Below are positions 1 through 12,588 of a stretch of 64,000 nt of DNA, piece after piece. The stretch spans positions 1 through 64,000 of the forward strand of contig DASXUM010000029.1 in NCBI GenBank assembly GCA_036504835.1. Reading direction: 5' to 3'. Position numbers and translations under genes: made by a program. The DNA is from QYPT01 sp036504835. Its GTDB lineage: Bacteria > Actinomycetota > Actinomycetes > Nanopelagicales > Nanopelagicaceae. Numbering within the stretch: the stretch's first letter is position 1; each line of letters begins with the position of its first letter. The notes beneath the pieces were generated by a model. That model was not told where the DNA came from. It saw nothing but the letters and a program-made list of their open reading frames with translations, and made no database searches.

Positions 1-452
1 CGCGTCGGATCATTGGAACGACCCATCGGCGTCCGCGGTGAAACCGGACGGCTTCCGCGATCAGCTCCTGATTTGGAAATACCTGGACGAGTTGCACCTG
101 CGCGGTCAGGTCTTCCACCGCGAGGAGCATCTGAACGTGGACGATCCGATGTTGGTCGACCACTTCGGTCCGACGATGATGACGGACGAGTTGATGGACG
201 CGAGCTACTTCCGGGATGACCACTTCGGTCTGATGTTGGCCGACCACTTCGGTCTGAACTACTTTGTGGACGCGACGAGCTAGATGACGGACGGGCCGAT
301 GAAGGCCTTCCACTTGAAGAAGTCCCTGATGTTGACGGCCGACCAGATGAGGGACGTCCCGACGAAGGCCGTCCGGATGAAGGCCGACCAGAACTCGGTC
401 GTGACGAAGGACGAGATGAGCCGCCCTTAGAAGGTGGGCGTCGTGATTCCAT
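1..452 (-). CDS. N-terminal part of a Ser/Arg/Gly/Pro-repeat protein (runs off left edge)
   Basis: An open minus-strand frame starts at ATG 452 and runs 150 codons without a stop to the window edge. It begins MESRRPPSKGG and then repeats short units such as RPSSG, followed by DRSGRPTSDR-type units; it is almost entirely Ser, Arg, Gly, Pro, Thr and Asp, so basic and predicted disordered. No stop codon in 450 bases of repetitive DNA, an ATG, and an upstream GGAG about 9 nt before it support a real gene. A possible promoter (TTGAGC, 17 nt, TAGAGA) lies at about 490-520, just past the rRNA terminator. Such tails occur on RNA-binding enzymes (RlmB or RluB type rRNA modifiers, DEAD-box helicases), but the catalytic part is outside the window, so no function is assigned. 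Confidence 0.75.
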   Translation of the reverse strand, partial: MESRRPPSKGGSSRPSSRPSSGRPSSGRPSSGRPSSGRPSTSGTSSSGRPSSARPSSSSSRPQSSSDRSGRPTSDRSGHPGSSSRPSTRPSSSSDRSGRPTSDRPRSDAPRGGRPDRAGATRPGISKSGADRGSRPVSPRTPMGRSNDPT

Positions 453-520
453 GTCCTTTTACTCCATTCCGAGTGGGTACGTCTCTATCTCTAAATCTTA
501 AATTGCAATTGCTCAATAAA

Positions 521-552
521 TAGAAAAGGGGCACTTAATTAAAAGTGCCCCT
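521..552 (-). terminator. Rho-independent terminator of the rRNA operon
   Basis: A 9-10 bp stem (GGGGCACTT at 528-536 pairing with AAGTGCCCC at 543-551, loop of 6) is followed on the minus strand by TTTTCTATTT. It lies 14 nt after the end of the 5S gene and ends the rrn transcript. Confidence 0.9.
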
Positions 553-565
553 CTCTATAAAGGAT

Positions 566-682
566 GTTCGGCAACGTTCTACTCTCCCACAAGGTCACCC
601 GTGCAGTACCATCGACGCTGTGAGGCTTAACTTCCGGGTTCGGAATGGAGCCGGGTGTTTCCCTCACGCTATGGTCGCCGAA
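566..682 (-). rRNA. rrf: 5S ribosomal RNA
   Basis: Read on the minus strand, the sequence has the usual bacterial 5S features: a TTCGGCGACCATAGCG start, the conserved central CCGAACCCGGAAG-like loop, GGTACTGC, and a 3' end GTTGCCGAAC that pairs with the 5' end. The length of about 117 nt is normal. It is the last RNA of the operon, between the 23S gene and a strong terminator. End positions are good to a few bases. Confidence 0.95.
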
Positions 683-709
683 ACTCTATTGAGATATCAA
701 TCGTTCTTT

Positions 710-734
710 GGTTCTCGACCGTATCTCGAGAACC
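710..734 (-). other. 23S-5S spacer hairpin
   Basis: A 9-bp perfect inverted repeat (GGTTCTCGA at 710-718 with TCGAGAACC at 726-734, 7-nt loop) lies between the 5S gene and the 3' arm of the 23S processing stem. There is no T run, so it looks like an RNA processing or spacing element rather than a terminator. Confidence 0.6.
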
Positions 735-765
735 ACACAGTGGACGCGTAGCAGCTTTGTAGTTA

Positions 766-3854
<3,089 letters not shown>

Positions 3855-3879
3855 ACAAAGATGCTCGCGTCCACTGTGT
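3855..3879 (-). other. 5' arm of the 23S rRNA processing stem
   Basis: CGCGTCCACTGTGT at 3866-3879 is perfectly complementary to ACACAGTGGACGCG at 735-748, and ACAAAG at 3855-3860 to CTTTGT at 755-760. The two arms bracket the 23S gene, so in the precursor RNA they would form a long duplex of the kind cut by RNase III. That pairing is seen in the sequence; the enzyme is inferred. Confidence 0.8.
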
Positions 3880-5710
<1,831 letters not shown>

Positions 5711-5998
5711 TTTTTTTCTGGCGTACAGACATAAACAACTGTCGTTATTTTTTGTCTTTATCCAAAGGAAATCAACGGGCATAGCTATTTCCCCACTGGT
5801 AAACCAGCAGGGTTTATTGCCATACCTCATTGAGATATTTATTCGTGGTCTCGCCCTTGCACGCTGGAAACCCGAAAGTTTTCAGACATGGCAAGAAGAG
5901 CCACATTGGCATTGACTTATTAGCACGCTGTTGAGTTCTCAAGGTACGGATGCGCACTGCTTCCGGAGATCTCTCTCCATTTTCAGGGCAGACCCACA
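5711..5998 (-). other. rRNA operon leader region
   Basis: This untranslated stretch lies between the rrn promoter and the 16S gene. It contains the boxA-like element listed separately and a small hairpin near 5790-5812 (CCACTGG/CCAGCAGG). A 9-nt segment at 5811-5819 is complementary to 4113-4121 beyond the 16S 3' end and might contribute to a 16S precursor stalk, but 9 bp could be chance. No protein gene or tRNA is visible. Confidence 0.6.
5927..5943 (-). promoter_or_regulatory. boxA-like antitermination element of the rrn leader
   Basis: The minus strand reads TTGAGAACTCAACAGCG, the motif that commonly stands in actinobacterial rrn leaders. Its TTGAGAACT core recurs at 3880-3888 ahead of the 23S gene, as expected for nut-type sites that keep RNA polymerase processive across rRNA. 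The motif is seen; the NusB/NusE role is known for boxA sites in general. Confidence 0.65.
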
Positions 5999-6028
5999 AA
6001 TCTAGTCCAGAGGCGCTAGCGGGGTCAA
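5999..6028 (-). promoter_or_regulatory. Main promoter of the rRNA operon
   Basis: On the minus strand TTGACC (antisense 6023-6028) stands 18 nt before TAGATT (antisense 5999-6004), a good sigma-70/HrdB-type pair. The -35 box lies inside a short inverted repeat (GCGGG...CCCGC, 6019-6034). Transcription would start near 5990, about 280 nt before 16S. Confidence 0.65.
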
Positions 6029-6189
6029 ACCCGCGCAGAACCACTAACTTCAAATTTGAAGGAAGTTTCTTGCTGTCCGGCCTTGAATTCGTCCGGTGCA
6101 CTGCAAGGAGCGTAACTATATGGGGCTGTTGGGCAAAGGGTCAAATCGGGCAAATCGCAGATTTGCCTCTTTAGAAAAACCCTTATAAA
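6029..6189. other. tyrS-rrn intergenic region with inverted repeat
   Basis: The stretch between the end of tyrS and the rrn promoter has no gene. It holds a perfect 8-bp inverted repeat (GGCAAATC 6149-6156, GATTTGCC 6160-6167, 3-nt loop) just after tyrS. No T run follows on the minus strand, so it is at best a weak terminator for the arg-tyrS transcript or a site upstream of the rrn promoter. Confidence 0.4.
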
Positions 6190-7464
6190 TCAACGTTTTT
6201 TCACTACCTCCACTGCGGCGAGGTCGCGCTTGCCTTTTCGGAGTATCGCGAAACGCCCGAAAAGAAAGTCATCGGAAGAGGGTGAAAAGCCCTCCCCGGA
6301 GATCTTCTCGTTGTTGAGATATGCCCCACCTTCTTTGACGATTCGACGGGCAGCGGACTTGGAATCCACCACCCCAGAGGCCACGATTAGATCAACCCAG
6401 GTCGGAATTTCGTCCAAATTGACCAAAGAAGCCCGCGGAAGCTCGGCTAAGGCGCTCTCCAGAGTGGGTTCGTCCAATTCTTTCAACTCCCCTTGGCCAA
6501 AAAGGGCTCGAGAGGCCGCTTCGACCCTCTCGCAGTCCTGTGCGCTATGGACCAGGGTGGTCAGCTCTCGAGCCAGAACTCGATGAGCAGTTCGCAGTCC
6601 TGGGTTTTCCAGATGTGATTTTTCTAACGCTTCAATATCTTCTTTCGGCAGAAATGAAAACACTTTAAGGAAATTGATGACATCACGATCTTCTGTATTC
6701 AACCAGTATTGGAAGAACGAGTACGGAGAAGTCATCGCAGGATCGAGCCATACAGATCCGCCCGCGGTCTTTCCGAATTTTGTACCATCGGCTTTCATCA
6801 ACAACGGCACAGTCATCGCATGCGCGCCGCCAGATTCCACTTTCCGAATCAGATCAAGGCCAGCAACAATGTTGCCCCATTGATCAGAACCGCCGACTTG
6901 CAAAGTGCAATTGAAGCGACGGAATAGCTCAAGGAAATCAAGGGATTGCAGCACTTGATATGAAAATTCAGTGTACGAAATTCCTCCGCCTTCTAAACGT
7001 GCTGAGACAGATTCCTTCGCCAACATTTGATTGACACTGAAATGTTTTCCAATATCGCGTAAAAATTCGATGGCAGACATGGGCGCAGTCCAGTCAAGAT
7101 TGTTGACCACTCGCGCAGGATTGGTAGGCGCTTCGAAATCTAGGTACTTGGATACTTGCTCACGAATTCGACCAACCCATTGCTCCACTACTTCAGAACT
7201 ATTGAGTGAGCGCTCCTCGTTCTTTCCGCTCGGGTCCCCTACTAAACCGGTAGCGCCACCAACAAGTGCGATTGGCAGGTGGCCAGCCAGTTGAAATCTG
7301 CGCAATACGAGCAGCACAACAAGGTTACCGACGTGCAAACTCGGTGCCGTCGGATCAAAGCCGCAATACAGAGTCGTCGGCTTCGACAGAGCCTCTAGAA
7401 GGGCTTTTTCATCGGTTGACTGCGCGAGGAGTCCGCGCCATTTCAGGTCTTCTAGAAAGTTCAT
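6190..7464 (-). CDS. tyrS: Tyrosyl-tRNA synthetase
   Basis: Class I synthetase that charges tRNA-Tyr with tyrosine in the cytoplasm. Near the N-terminus CGFDPTAPSLHVGNL carries the HIGH-type signature (HVGN), TKFGKT near residue 230 is the KMSKS-type loop, and the last 60 residues form an S4-like RNA-binding domain. The ATG at 7464 was chosen because it starts the conserved MNFLEDLKWRG segment and overlaps the argH stop as ATGA; the frame is open further upstream but that part lies inside argH. About 424 residues, normal for the bacterial enzyme. It is the last gene of the arg operon, directly before the rRNA operon. Confidence 0.96.
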   Translation of the reverse strand: MNFLEDLKWRGLLAQSTDEKALLEALSKPTTLYCGFDPTAPSLHVGNLVVLLVLRRFQLAGHLPIALVGGATGLVGDPSGKNEERSLNSSEVVEQWVGRIREQVSKYLDFEAPTNPARVVNNLDWTAPMSAIEFLRDIGKHFSVNQMLAKESVSARLEGGGISYTEFSYQVLQSLDFLELFRRFNCTLQVGGSDQWGNIVAGLDLIRKVESGGAHAMTVPLLMKADGTKFGKTAGGSVWLDPAMTSPYSFFQYWLNTEDRDVINFLKVFSFLPKEDIEALEKSHLENPGLRTAHRVLARELTTLVHSAQDCERVEAASRALFGQGELKELDEPTLESALAELPRASLVNLDEIPTWVDLIVASGVVDSKSAARRIVKEGGAYLNNEKISGEGFSPSSDDFLFGRFAILRKGKRDLAAVEVVKKR

Positions 7465-8888
7465 TGCCCCATCATGCCCGAAAAGTGCTTGGCCTTGTCG
7501 GCAAACCATTTCTCGGAAGCGGAGATTTTTGAATCAAGACGAGAGATTTGAATTGCGACCGCGGCAGGGGCGGTTCCCCCAAAAGTAGTGCGAGAAGCTA
7601 GTGCGCCATCGACCGTGAGGACCTTGCGAACTGCAGGGGTCAGTTTGGGGTGAATAGAGGCAAACTCTGCATCGGAGAGTTCGTGCAATTCTCGATTGGT
7701 GGATTCGCAGAGATGAACACACTTGCCTGCGGCCTCATGTGCCTGCGCAAAGGGAATTCCCGCGCGAACCAGGAAATCTGCGATCTCAGTCGCGAGCGAG
7801 AAACCAGTGGAGGCGGACGCATTCATTTTCTCCCTATTAAAGGAGGTGGTGGCCACCATGCCCGTGAAAGCTGGCAACACCAGAACCAGAGTGTCGATCG
7901 AATTGAAGAGTGGCTCTTTGTCTTCCTGGAGGTCGCGGTTATAGGCGAAAGGAAGTCCCTTGAGCATGGCAAGGACGGAGGTTAAATTTCCGATCAAACG
8001 TCCGGCCTTGCCGCGCGCGAGTTCGGCGATATCTGGGTTCTTTTTCTGCGGCATGATGGACGAACCCGTCGCGTAGGCATCATCCAATGTGGCCCAACCG
8101 AACTCGGTGCTTGACCACAAACACCACTCCTCCCCCATGCGCGAAAGATGGATTCCGATCATGGAAAGTACAAAGAGAGCCTCGGCGACAAAATCTCTAT
8201 CGCTTACCGCGTCGATGCTATTTTCGATGGCGTCGTCGAACCCAAGATCTCGTGCGCTGGCAACGGGATCGAGTTGAAGTGAGGAGCCTGCCAGGGCCCC
8301 GGCCCCCAGCGGGGAACGAGATGTGCGTGTATACCAGTCCTTGATTCGCTCAAGATCGCGATCTAGTGAATGGGCATGCTTGGCGAGCTCATGACCAAAG
8401 ATGACGGGCTGAGCATGTTGAAGATGAGTGAACCCGGGAGCCGGTGCATCTGCATACTCACCGGCCTTGGCGAGGATGGCGCGTTGCAAGCCAATAACCA
8501 ACTCTGCAATCTGCATCATGTGATCCAAGGCGAACAGACGAAGATCCGTTGCCACCTGATCGTTGCGCGACCGCCCGGCGCGCAATGATCCTCCGATGGG
8601 ACCCAGTCTCTCCGTCATCACTCTCTCGAGGGCACTGTGCACGTCTTCATCTTGTTCAGAGGGACGCAAAGTTCCCTCCATGAGTTCGGCTTGCATCTCT
8701 TTGAGTGTCTTGTGAATTGATTCTGCATCCGACTTCTGTATCAGATTGGCAGCCTCAAGAACCTTTAGGTGCGCAAGGGAAGATCGAAGATCGTACGGAG
8801 CAAGACGCCAGTCAAAACTAATACTTTGCGACAGCGCAAAGACATCGCCAGCCGGTCCGCTAGAAAATCTTCCTCCCCATAACGCCAT
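7461..8888 (-). CDS. argH: Argininosuccinate lyase
   Basis: Last enzyme of arginine synthesis; it splits argininosuccinate into arginine and fumarate. The fumarase/aspartase superfamily signature GSSIMPQKKNPDIAEL lies around residue 280, and the N-terminus LWGGRFSSGP and the SRNDQVATD motif (about 108-116) are typical of ArgH. 475 residues, full length. The start lies 2 nt after the argG stop, so the two are translated from one mRNA; its stop overlaps the tyrS start. Confidence 0.97.
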   Translation of the reverse strand: MALWGGRFSSGPAGDVFALSQSISFDWRLAPYDLRSSLAHLKVLEAANLIQKSDAESIHKTLKEMQAELMEGTLRPSEQDEDVHSALERVMTERLGPIGGSLRAGRSRNDQVATDLRLFALDHMMQIAELVIGLQRAILAKAGEYADAPAPGFTHLQHAQPVIFGHELAKHAHSLDRDLERIKDWYTRTSRSPLGAGALAGSSLQLDPVASARDLGFDDAIENSIDAVSDRDFVAEALFVLSMIGIHLSRMGEEWCLWSSTEFGWATLDDAYATGSSIMPQKKNPDIAELARGKAGRLIGNLTSVLAMLKGLPFAYNRDLQEDKEPLFNSIDTLVLVLPAFTGMVATTSFNREKMNASASTGFSLATEIADFLVRAGIPFAQAHEAAGKCVHLCESTNRELHELSDAEFASIHPKLTPAVRKVLTVDGALASRTTFGGTAPAAVAIQISRLDSKISASEKWFADKAKHFSGMMGQ

Positions 8889-8890
8889 AG

Positions 8891-10093
8891 CTATTTCTTC
8901 GCCTTCAGGTTTCTGGCTGATGCGATTCGAGTCGGAAGGCCCCAGAGATCTACAAAGCCCTTGGCTAGCGACTGATCGAAGGTGTCACCCTCGTCGTAAG
9001 TAGCCATGTCGAAATCATAGAGAGAGGTCTCGCTGCGACGTCCCGTGACCCAGCAACGACCCGCGTGCATCTTCAAACGCACGTCACCGGTTACAAACTC
9101 ATTCGCATAGTTGAATACACCGTCGAGTGCTTCGCGCAATGGTGAGAACCAAAGCCCGTCGTAAACGAGTTCTCCCCAACGCTGCTCACTCTGTCGTTTA
9201 AAGCGAGCCAAATCGCGTTCGACACAGACGTTTTCCAGCTCTTGGTGGGCAGTGATCAGCGCAATGGCCCCTGGTGCTTCATAAACCTCGCGGCTCTTGA
9301 TTCCAACCAGACGATCCTCGACCATGTCCAGCCGGCCAACACCCTGAGCGCCAGCGCGACGATTGAGTTCGACAATCGCCTGCAACATTGTCACAGGTCT
9401 TCCGTCAATTGCCGTTGGCGCACCCTTGGTGAAAGTGATGATTACTTCATCTGCCTCACGGGGTATCGATGGATCTTGAGTGTACGAATACACCGCTTCA
9501 GTTGGTGCATTCCAAATATCTTCAAGGAAGCCAGTCTCCACTGCACGTCCCCAGACGTTCTGATCAATTGAGAATGGATTCTTCTTCGTAGTCTCAATTG
9601 GCAAGTTCTTCTCGTGGGCAAAGGCAATTGCTTTGTCGCGCGTCATCCCAGAATCGCGAACCGGTGCATAAGAGGTCAAGTCGGGTGCCAGCGCGCCCGT
9701 TCCCACTTCAAATCGAACCTGGTCGTTGCCTTTGCCGGTGCAGCCGTGGGCGACTCTGGATGCGCCATGTTTTCGAGCGGCGGCAACCAAGTGCTTGACG
9801 ATCAGTGGACGGGACAGCGCAGATACAAGAGGGTATCGATCCATGTACAGAGCATTTGCCTTGAGCGCAGGCAGGCAATACTCATTGGCAAATTCCTCGC
9901 GTGCATCGACAACTTCAGCGGCAATGGCTCCACAAGCCAAAGCTCGCTCCTTAATTACCTGCAGGTCTTCTCCTTCTTGTCCAACATCTACTGCCACGGC
10001 GATGACTTCGGCACCCGTCTCGCGTTCAATCCATCCGATGGCGACTGAAGTATCCAATCCTCCCGAATAGGCAAGAACAATTTTCTCTTTCAT
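8891..10093 (-). CDS. argG: Argininosuccinate synthase
   Basis: ATP-dependent ligase that joins citrulline and aspartate. The N-terminal PP-loop YSGGLDTSVAIGWI binds ATP, and GCTGKGNDQVRFE around residue 120 is the family signature. 400 residues, the normal size. The ATG overlaps the argR stop as ATGA. Its substrate citrulline needs ornithine carbamoyltransferase (argF), which is not in this cluster. Confidence 0.97.
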   Translation of the reverse strand: MKEKIVLAYSGGLDTSVAIGWIERETGAEVIAVAVDVGQEGEDLQVIKERALACGAIAAEVVDAREEFANEYCLPALKANALYMDRYPLVSALSRPLIVKHLVAAARKHGASRVAHGCTGKGNDQVRFEVGTGALAPDLTSYAPVRDSGMTRDKAIAFAHEKNLPIETTKKNPFSIDQNVWGRAVETGFLEDIWNAPTEAVYSYTQDPSIPREADEVIITFTKGAPTAIDGRPVTMLQAIVELNRRAGAQGVGRLDMVEDRLVGIKSREVYEAPGAIALITAHQELENVCVERDLARFKRQSEQRWGELVYDGLWFSPLREALDGVFNYANEFVTGDVRLKMHAGRCWVTGRRSETSLYDFDMATYDEGDTFDQSLAKGFVDLWGLPTRIASARNLKAKK

Positions 10094-10617
10094 GAGTGCG
10101 CTCCTCGATTCGTTGTCTTCTTCTGTGAATTTTTCAAAGGGTGGGCTATTTTCTGCAATTCTTTTGCCAATGCTGCGCCTCCAGTACTTCTCTTGGAGAT
10201 AAGAAGTACCGTGTCATCGCCTGCGATGGTGCCGATTACTGACGCCAATTGACCATGTGTCCTTGCACCGTCCAGTGCACTTGCAAGTAATTGAGCGCCC
10301 CCCGGTGGAGTGCGCACGACTGCCAGATTCGCGCTTGATTCGACAGAGAGTATTAACTCTGATGGAAGCGAGATCACTCTGGAAAGGCTCTGCGCTTCAT
10401 CTTGCGGCAGCTGATAGATCGCAGTCCCGTCTTTGCCGCGACCGCGAAACGCACCAATATCCTCGAGATCACGACTCGCCGTAGCTTGCGTGACTTCAAA
10501 TCCCGCCTTGGCCAGAAGTTTCACGAGATCTGATTGCGAATGAACTAGTTCTGCCTGCACCAGGGAGACGACCTTGGCACGACGAGAGGATGCACTTCCC
10601 CGTCTCATTTCAGCCAT
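10090..10617 (-). CDS. argR: Arginine repressor ArgR
   Basis: Arginine-sensing DNA-binding regulator of the arg operon. The N-terminal winged helix (about 15-75) contains TQATASRDLEDIGAFR, the recognition part; the C-terminal half has the arginine-binding hexamerisation segment (GTIAGDDTVLLIS). The ATG at 10617 was chosen because AAGGAGG stands 6 nt before it; it gives 175 residues and overlaps the end of argD by 8 nt. In other Actinobacteria argF sits between argD and argR; here the two genes overlap instead. Its likely target is the palindrome before argC. Confidence 0.93.
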   Translation of the reverse strand: MAEMRRGSASSRRAKVVSLVQAELVHSQSDLVKLLAKAGFEVTQATASRDLEDIGAFRGRGKDGTAIYQLPQDEAQSLSRVISLPSELILSVESSANLAVVRTPPGGAQLLASALDGARTHGQLASVIGTIAGDDTVLLISKRSTGGAALAKELQKIAHPLKNSQKKTTNRGAHS

Positions 10618-11791
10618 TGGAAACCTCCTTGAGCACTTTGATGAAGGTGAAGATAAATTTTGCAACTTCCTTTCTACTTACGGTTAGCGCAGGTGCAATC
10701 CGTATGACGGATGGAGCAGGTGCGTTCACAAGGACCCCCGCGCGCAACAGGCCCTCTTTGACCTGGGACGAATTTTCATGTGCTAACACAATACCCAGTA
10801 GAAGTCCTTGTCCCCGCACTTCCATTACTTCGGGTAATTTTGAGAGCTCAGATTTGATTACCTCTTCGAAGGTTCGCACCTTGAGGAGCAAGGATTTTCG
10901 CTCAATCACAGAAATTGCCGCCAGCGCACTCGCGCACGCGACGGGGTTGCCCCCGAATGTCGAACCATGATCGCCGGGCTGGAAAAGATGAGAGGTGCGA
11001 CCAAGAGCGATCATCGCACCCAGCGGGAGTCCACCTCCTAATCCTTTCGCCAAGGTAATTACGTCGGGAAGAATTCCTTCGTGTTCATAGCCGAACCAAT
11101 TACCGGTGCGACCCATCCCCGTCTGGACACAATCCACAACCATCAAGGCGCCAGTGCTGTCGCATATTTCGCGAATACCTTTCAGATAGCCATGCGGCGG
11201 CATAACAACGCCGGCCTCGCCTAAAATCGGTTCGACAATCACCATGGCCGTCTTGCGATTTACTTTGCGACGCATTGCTTCAATATCACCAAAGGGAACA
11301 TGTGATACACCAGGAAGCAACGGCTTGAATGGGTCGCGTTTTGCGGGCTGCCCAGTCAGCGAGAGAGCCCCCATGGTTCGGCCGTGGAAGGCTCCTTGTG
11401 TTGCAACAATCCGCTTCCGACCGGTCTTGCGCGAAAGTTTGAGCGCGGCCTCGTTCGCCTCAGCTCCTGAATTGCAGAAGAAGACCCTTGAGCCCTCGTC
11501 ACCTGTGAGCGATTGCAGCTTCTCGGCCAGGTCAAGTACACCAGGATGAATGTAGAAGTTGCTCACATGCCCAAGAGTTGCGATCTGTTCACTTACGGCC
11601 GTGACAATTGCGGGGTGCGCATGACCAAGTATGTTCGTCGCAATACCGCCGAGAAAATCTAAATATTCTATACCGTCGGAATCTGTGACTTTCGATCCCT
11701 TGCCACTGACCAATGTGAGATGTGGGATTCCATAATTGGATTGCAGAGATGCATCCCAGCGCGCCGAATTGTCTTTCACGATGGTTGTCAT
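10610..11791 (-). CDS. argD: Acetylornithine aminotransferase
   Basis: PLP enzyme of fold type I that makes N-acetylornithine from N-acetylglutamate semialdehyde. Visible are FCNSGAEANEAALKLSR (about 104-120), VDCVQTGMGRTG with the cofactor Asp and Gln, and ITLAKGLGGGLPLGA with the Schiff-base lysine (about 240). 393 residues, normal. The ATG overlaps the argB stop as ATGA, and the 3' end overlaps argR. Confidence 0.96.
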   Translation of the reverse strand: MTTIVKDNSARWDASLQSNYGIPHLTLVSGKGSKVTDSDGIEYLDFLGGIATNILGHAHPAIVTAVSEQIATLGHVSNFYIHPGVLDLAEKLQSLTGDEGSRVFFCNSGAEANEAALKLSRKTGRKRIVATQGAFHGRTMGALSLTGQPAKRDPFKPLLPGVSHVPFGDIEAMRRKVNRKTAMVIVEPILGEAGVVMPPHGYLKGIREICDSTGALMVVDCVQTGMGRTGNWFGYEHEGILPDVITLAKGLGGGLPLGAMIALGRTSHLFQPGDHGSTFGGNPVACASALAAISVIERKSLLLKVRTFEEVIKSELSKLPEVMEVRGQGLLLGIVLAHENSSQVKEGLLRAGVLVNAPAPSVIRIAPALTVSRKEVAKFIFTFIKVLKEVSNG

Positions 11792-12588
11792 GGCAGCACC
11801 AAAGTTCCGCCGATGCCACGCAGTGCCAGTGCAAAACTCTCAGGATTTGTGCCATCGATAACCCGAACGCTTTGAGCACCCGCCGCAATTGCCTTGAGAC
11901 ACGCTGACACTTTGGGTGCCATGCCCTCAGTGAACTCGTGCTTTATCGATTCCAACTCGTCGGCATGGATAATGGAAATCAGAGTGGACGTGTCAGGCCA
12001 ATTCTTGTAAATGCCCGGAACATCCGTCATGAATATCAAGACGGATGCGTTCATTGCCCCCGCGATCGCTGCCGCCGCAAGGTCAGCGTTGACATTAAGG
12101 CCCTGAGATGAGATCTCGTGATCTTCATCGCCTTGCGTTGCAAGTGGTGAAACGACGGGAAGGAAGCCGGAATCAACCAGGGATTCGAGGACCGCGGTAT
12201 CCACCCCTACAACTTCACCAACTTGGCCGAGATCGGCGCTTTCTCCGTTGACGAGTTGGGTCTGTTTGCGTGCGATGAGCATGCCGCCGTCACGGCCTGT
12301 CAGACCTACCGCGTTAATGCCCGACTGGCGAAGCTGCCCCACGACATTTCTTAACACTTGGCCGCTGAGGACTCTCTGTACAACTTCATAGACTTCAGGA
12401 GTTGTGACGCGGAAGCCACCTTTGAATTCGGGTTCAATCTGCTCGGACTTCAAGGCCGAATCAATTTGTGGTCCGCCACCATGAACGATGACGCACTCCT
12501 CTCCCATGTCCAAGGCCCCTTGAACCGCCTTCGCAAATAACCCCTCTGTGTCGGTCATTGCGTGGCCACCGAATTTAATAACGATCAT
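11788..12588 (-). CDS. argB: Acetylglutamate kinase
   Basis: Phosphorylates N-acetylglutamate, the second committed step of the acetylated arginine pathway. The N-terminus IVIKFGGHAM, VIVHGGGPQIDSAL (about 34-47) and the C-terminal VRVIDGT are amino-acid kinase motifs. At 266 residues it is shorter than many actinobacterial enzymes (about 295-300), mainly because the N-terminal helix found in arginine-inhibited hexameric forms is missing; feedback inhibition may therefore differ (inference). ATGA overlaps on both sides. Confidence 0.95.
   Translation of the reverse strand: MIVIKFGGHAMTDTEGLFAKAVQGALDMGEECVIVHGGGPQIDSALKSEQIEPEFKGGFRVTTPEVYEVVQRVLSGQVLRNVVGQLRQSGINAVGLTGRDGGMLIARKQTQLVNGESADLGQVGEVVGVDTAVLESLVDSGFLPVVSPLATQGDEDHEISSQGLNVNADLAAAAIAGAMNASVLIFMTDVPGIYKNWPDTSTLISIIHADELESIKHEFTEGMAPKVSACLKAIAAGAQSVRVIDGTNPESFALALRGIGGTLVLP

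Noticed and set aside
38..283. Plus-strand open frame of 81 codons that continues past one TAG to 430
   Set aside because: It is the shadow of the repetitive minus-strand gene. The minus frame is stop-free for 150 codons, has a ribosome site and a simple repeat composition; the plus frame is interrupted.
1..430. CRISPR-like or minisatellite array
   Set aside because: The repeats are short, degenerate and in phase with codons of a coding frame, with no constant spacer length.
6149..6167. Terminator for the arg-tyrS operon
   Set aside because: The inverted repeat is perfect but no T run follows, so I list it only as an inverted repeat.
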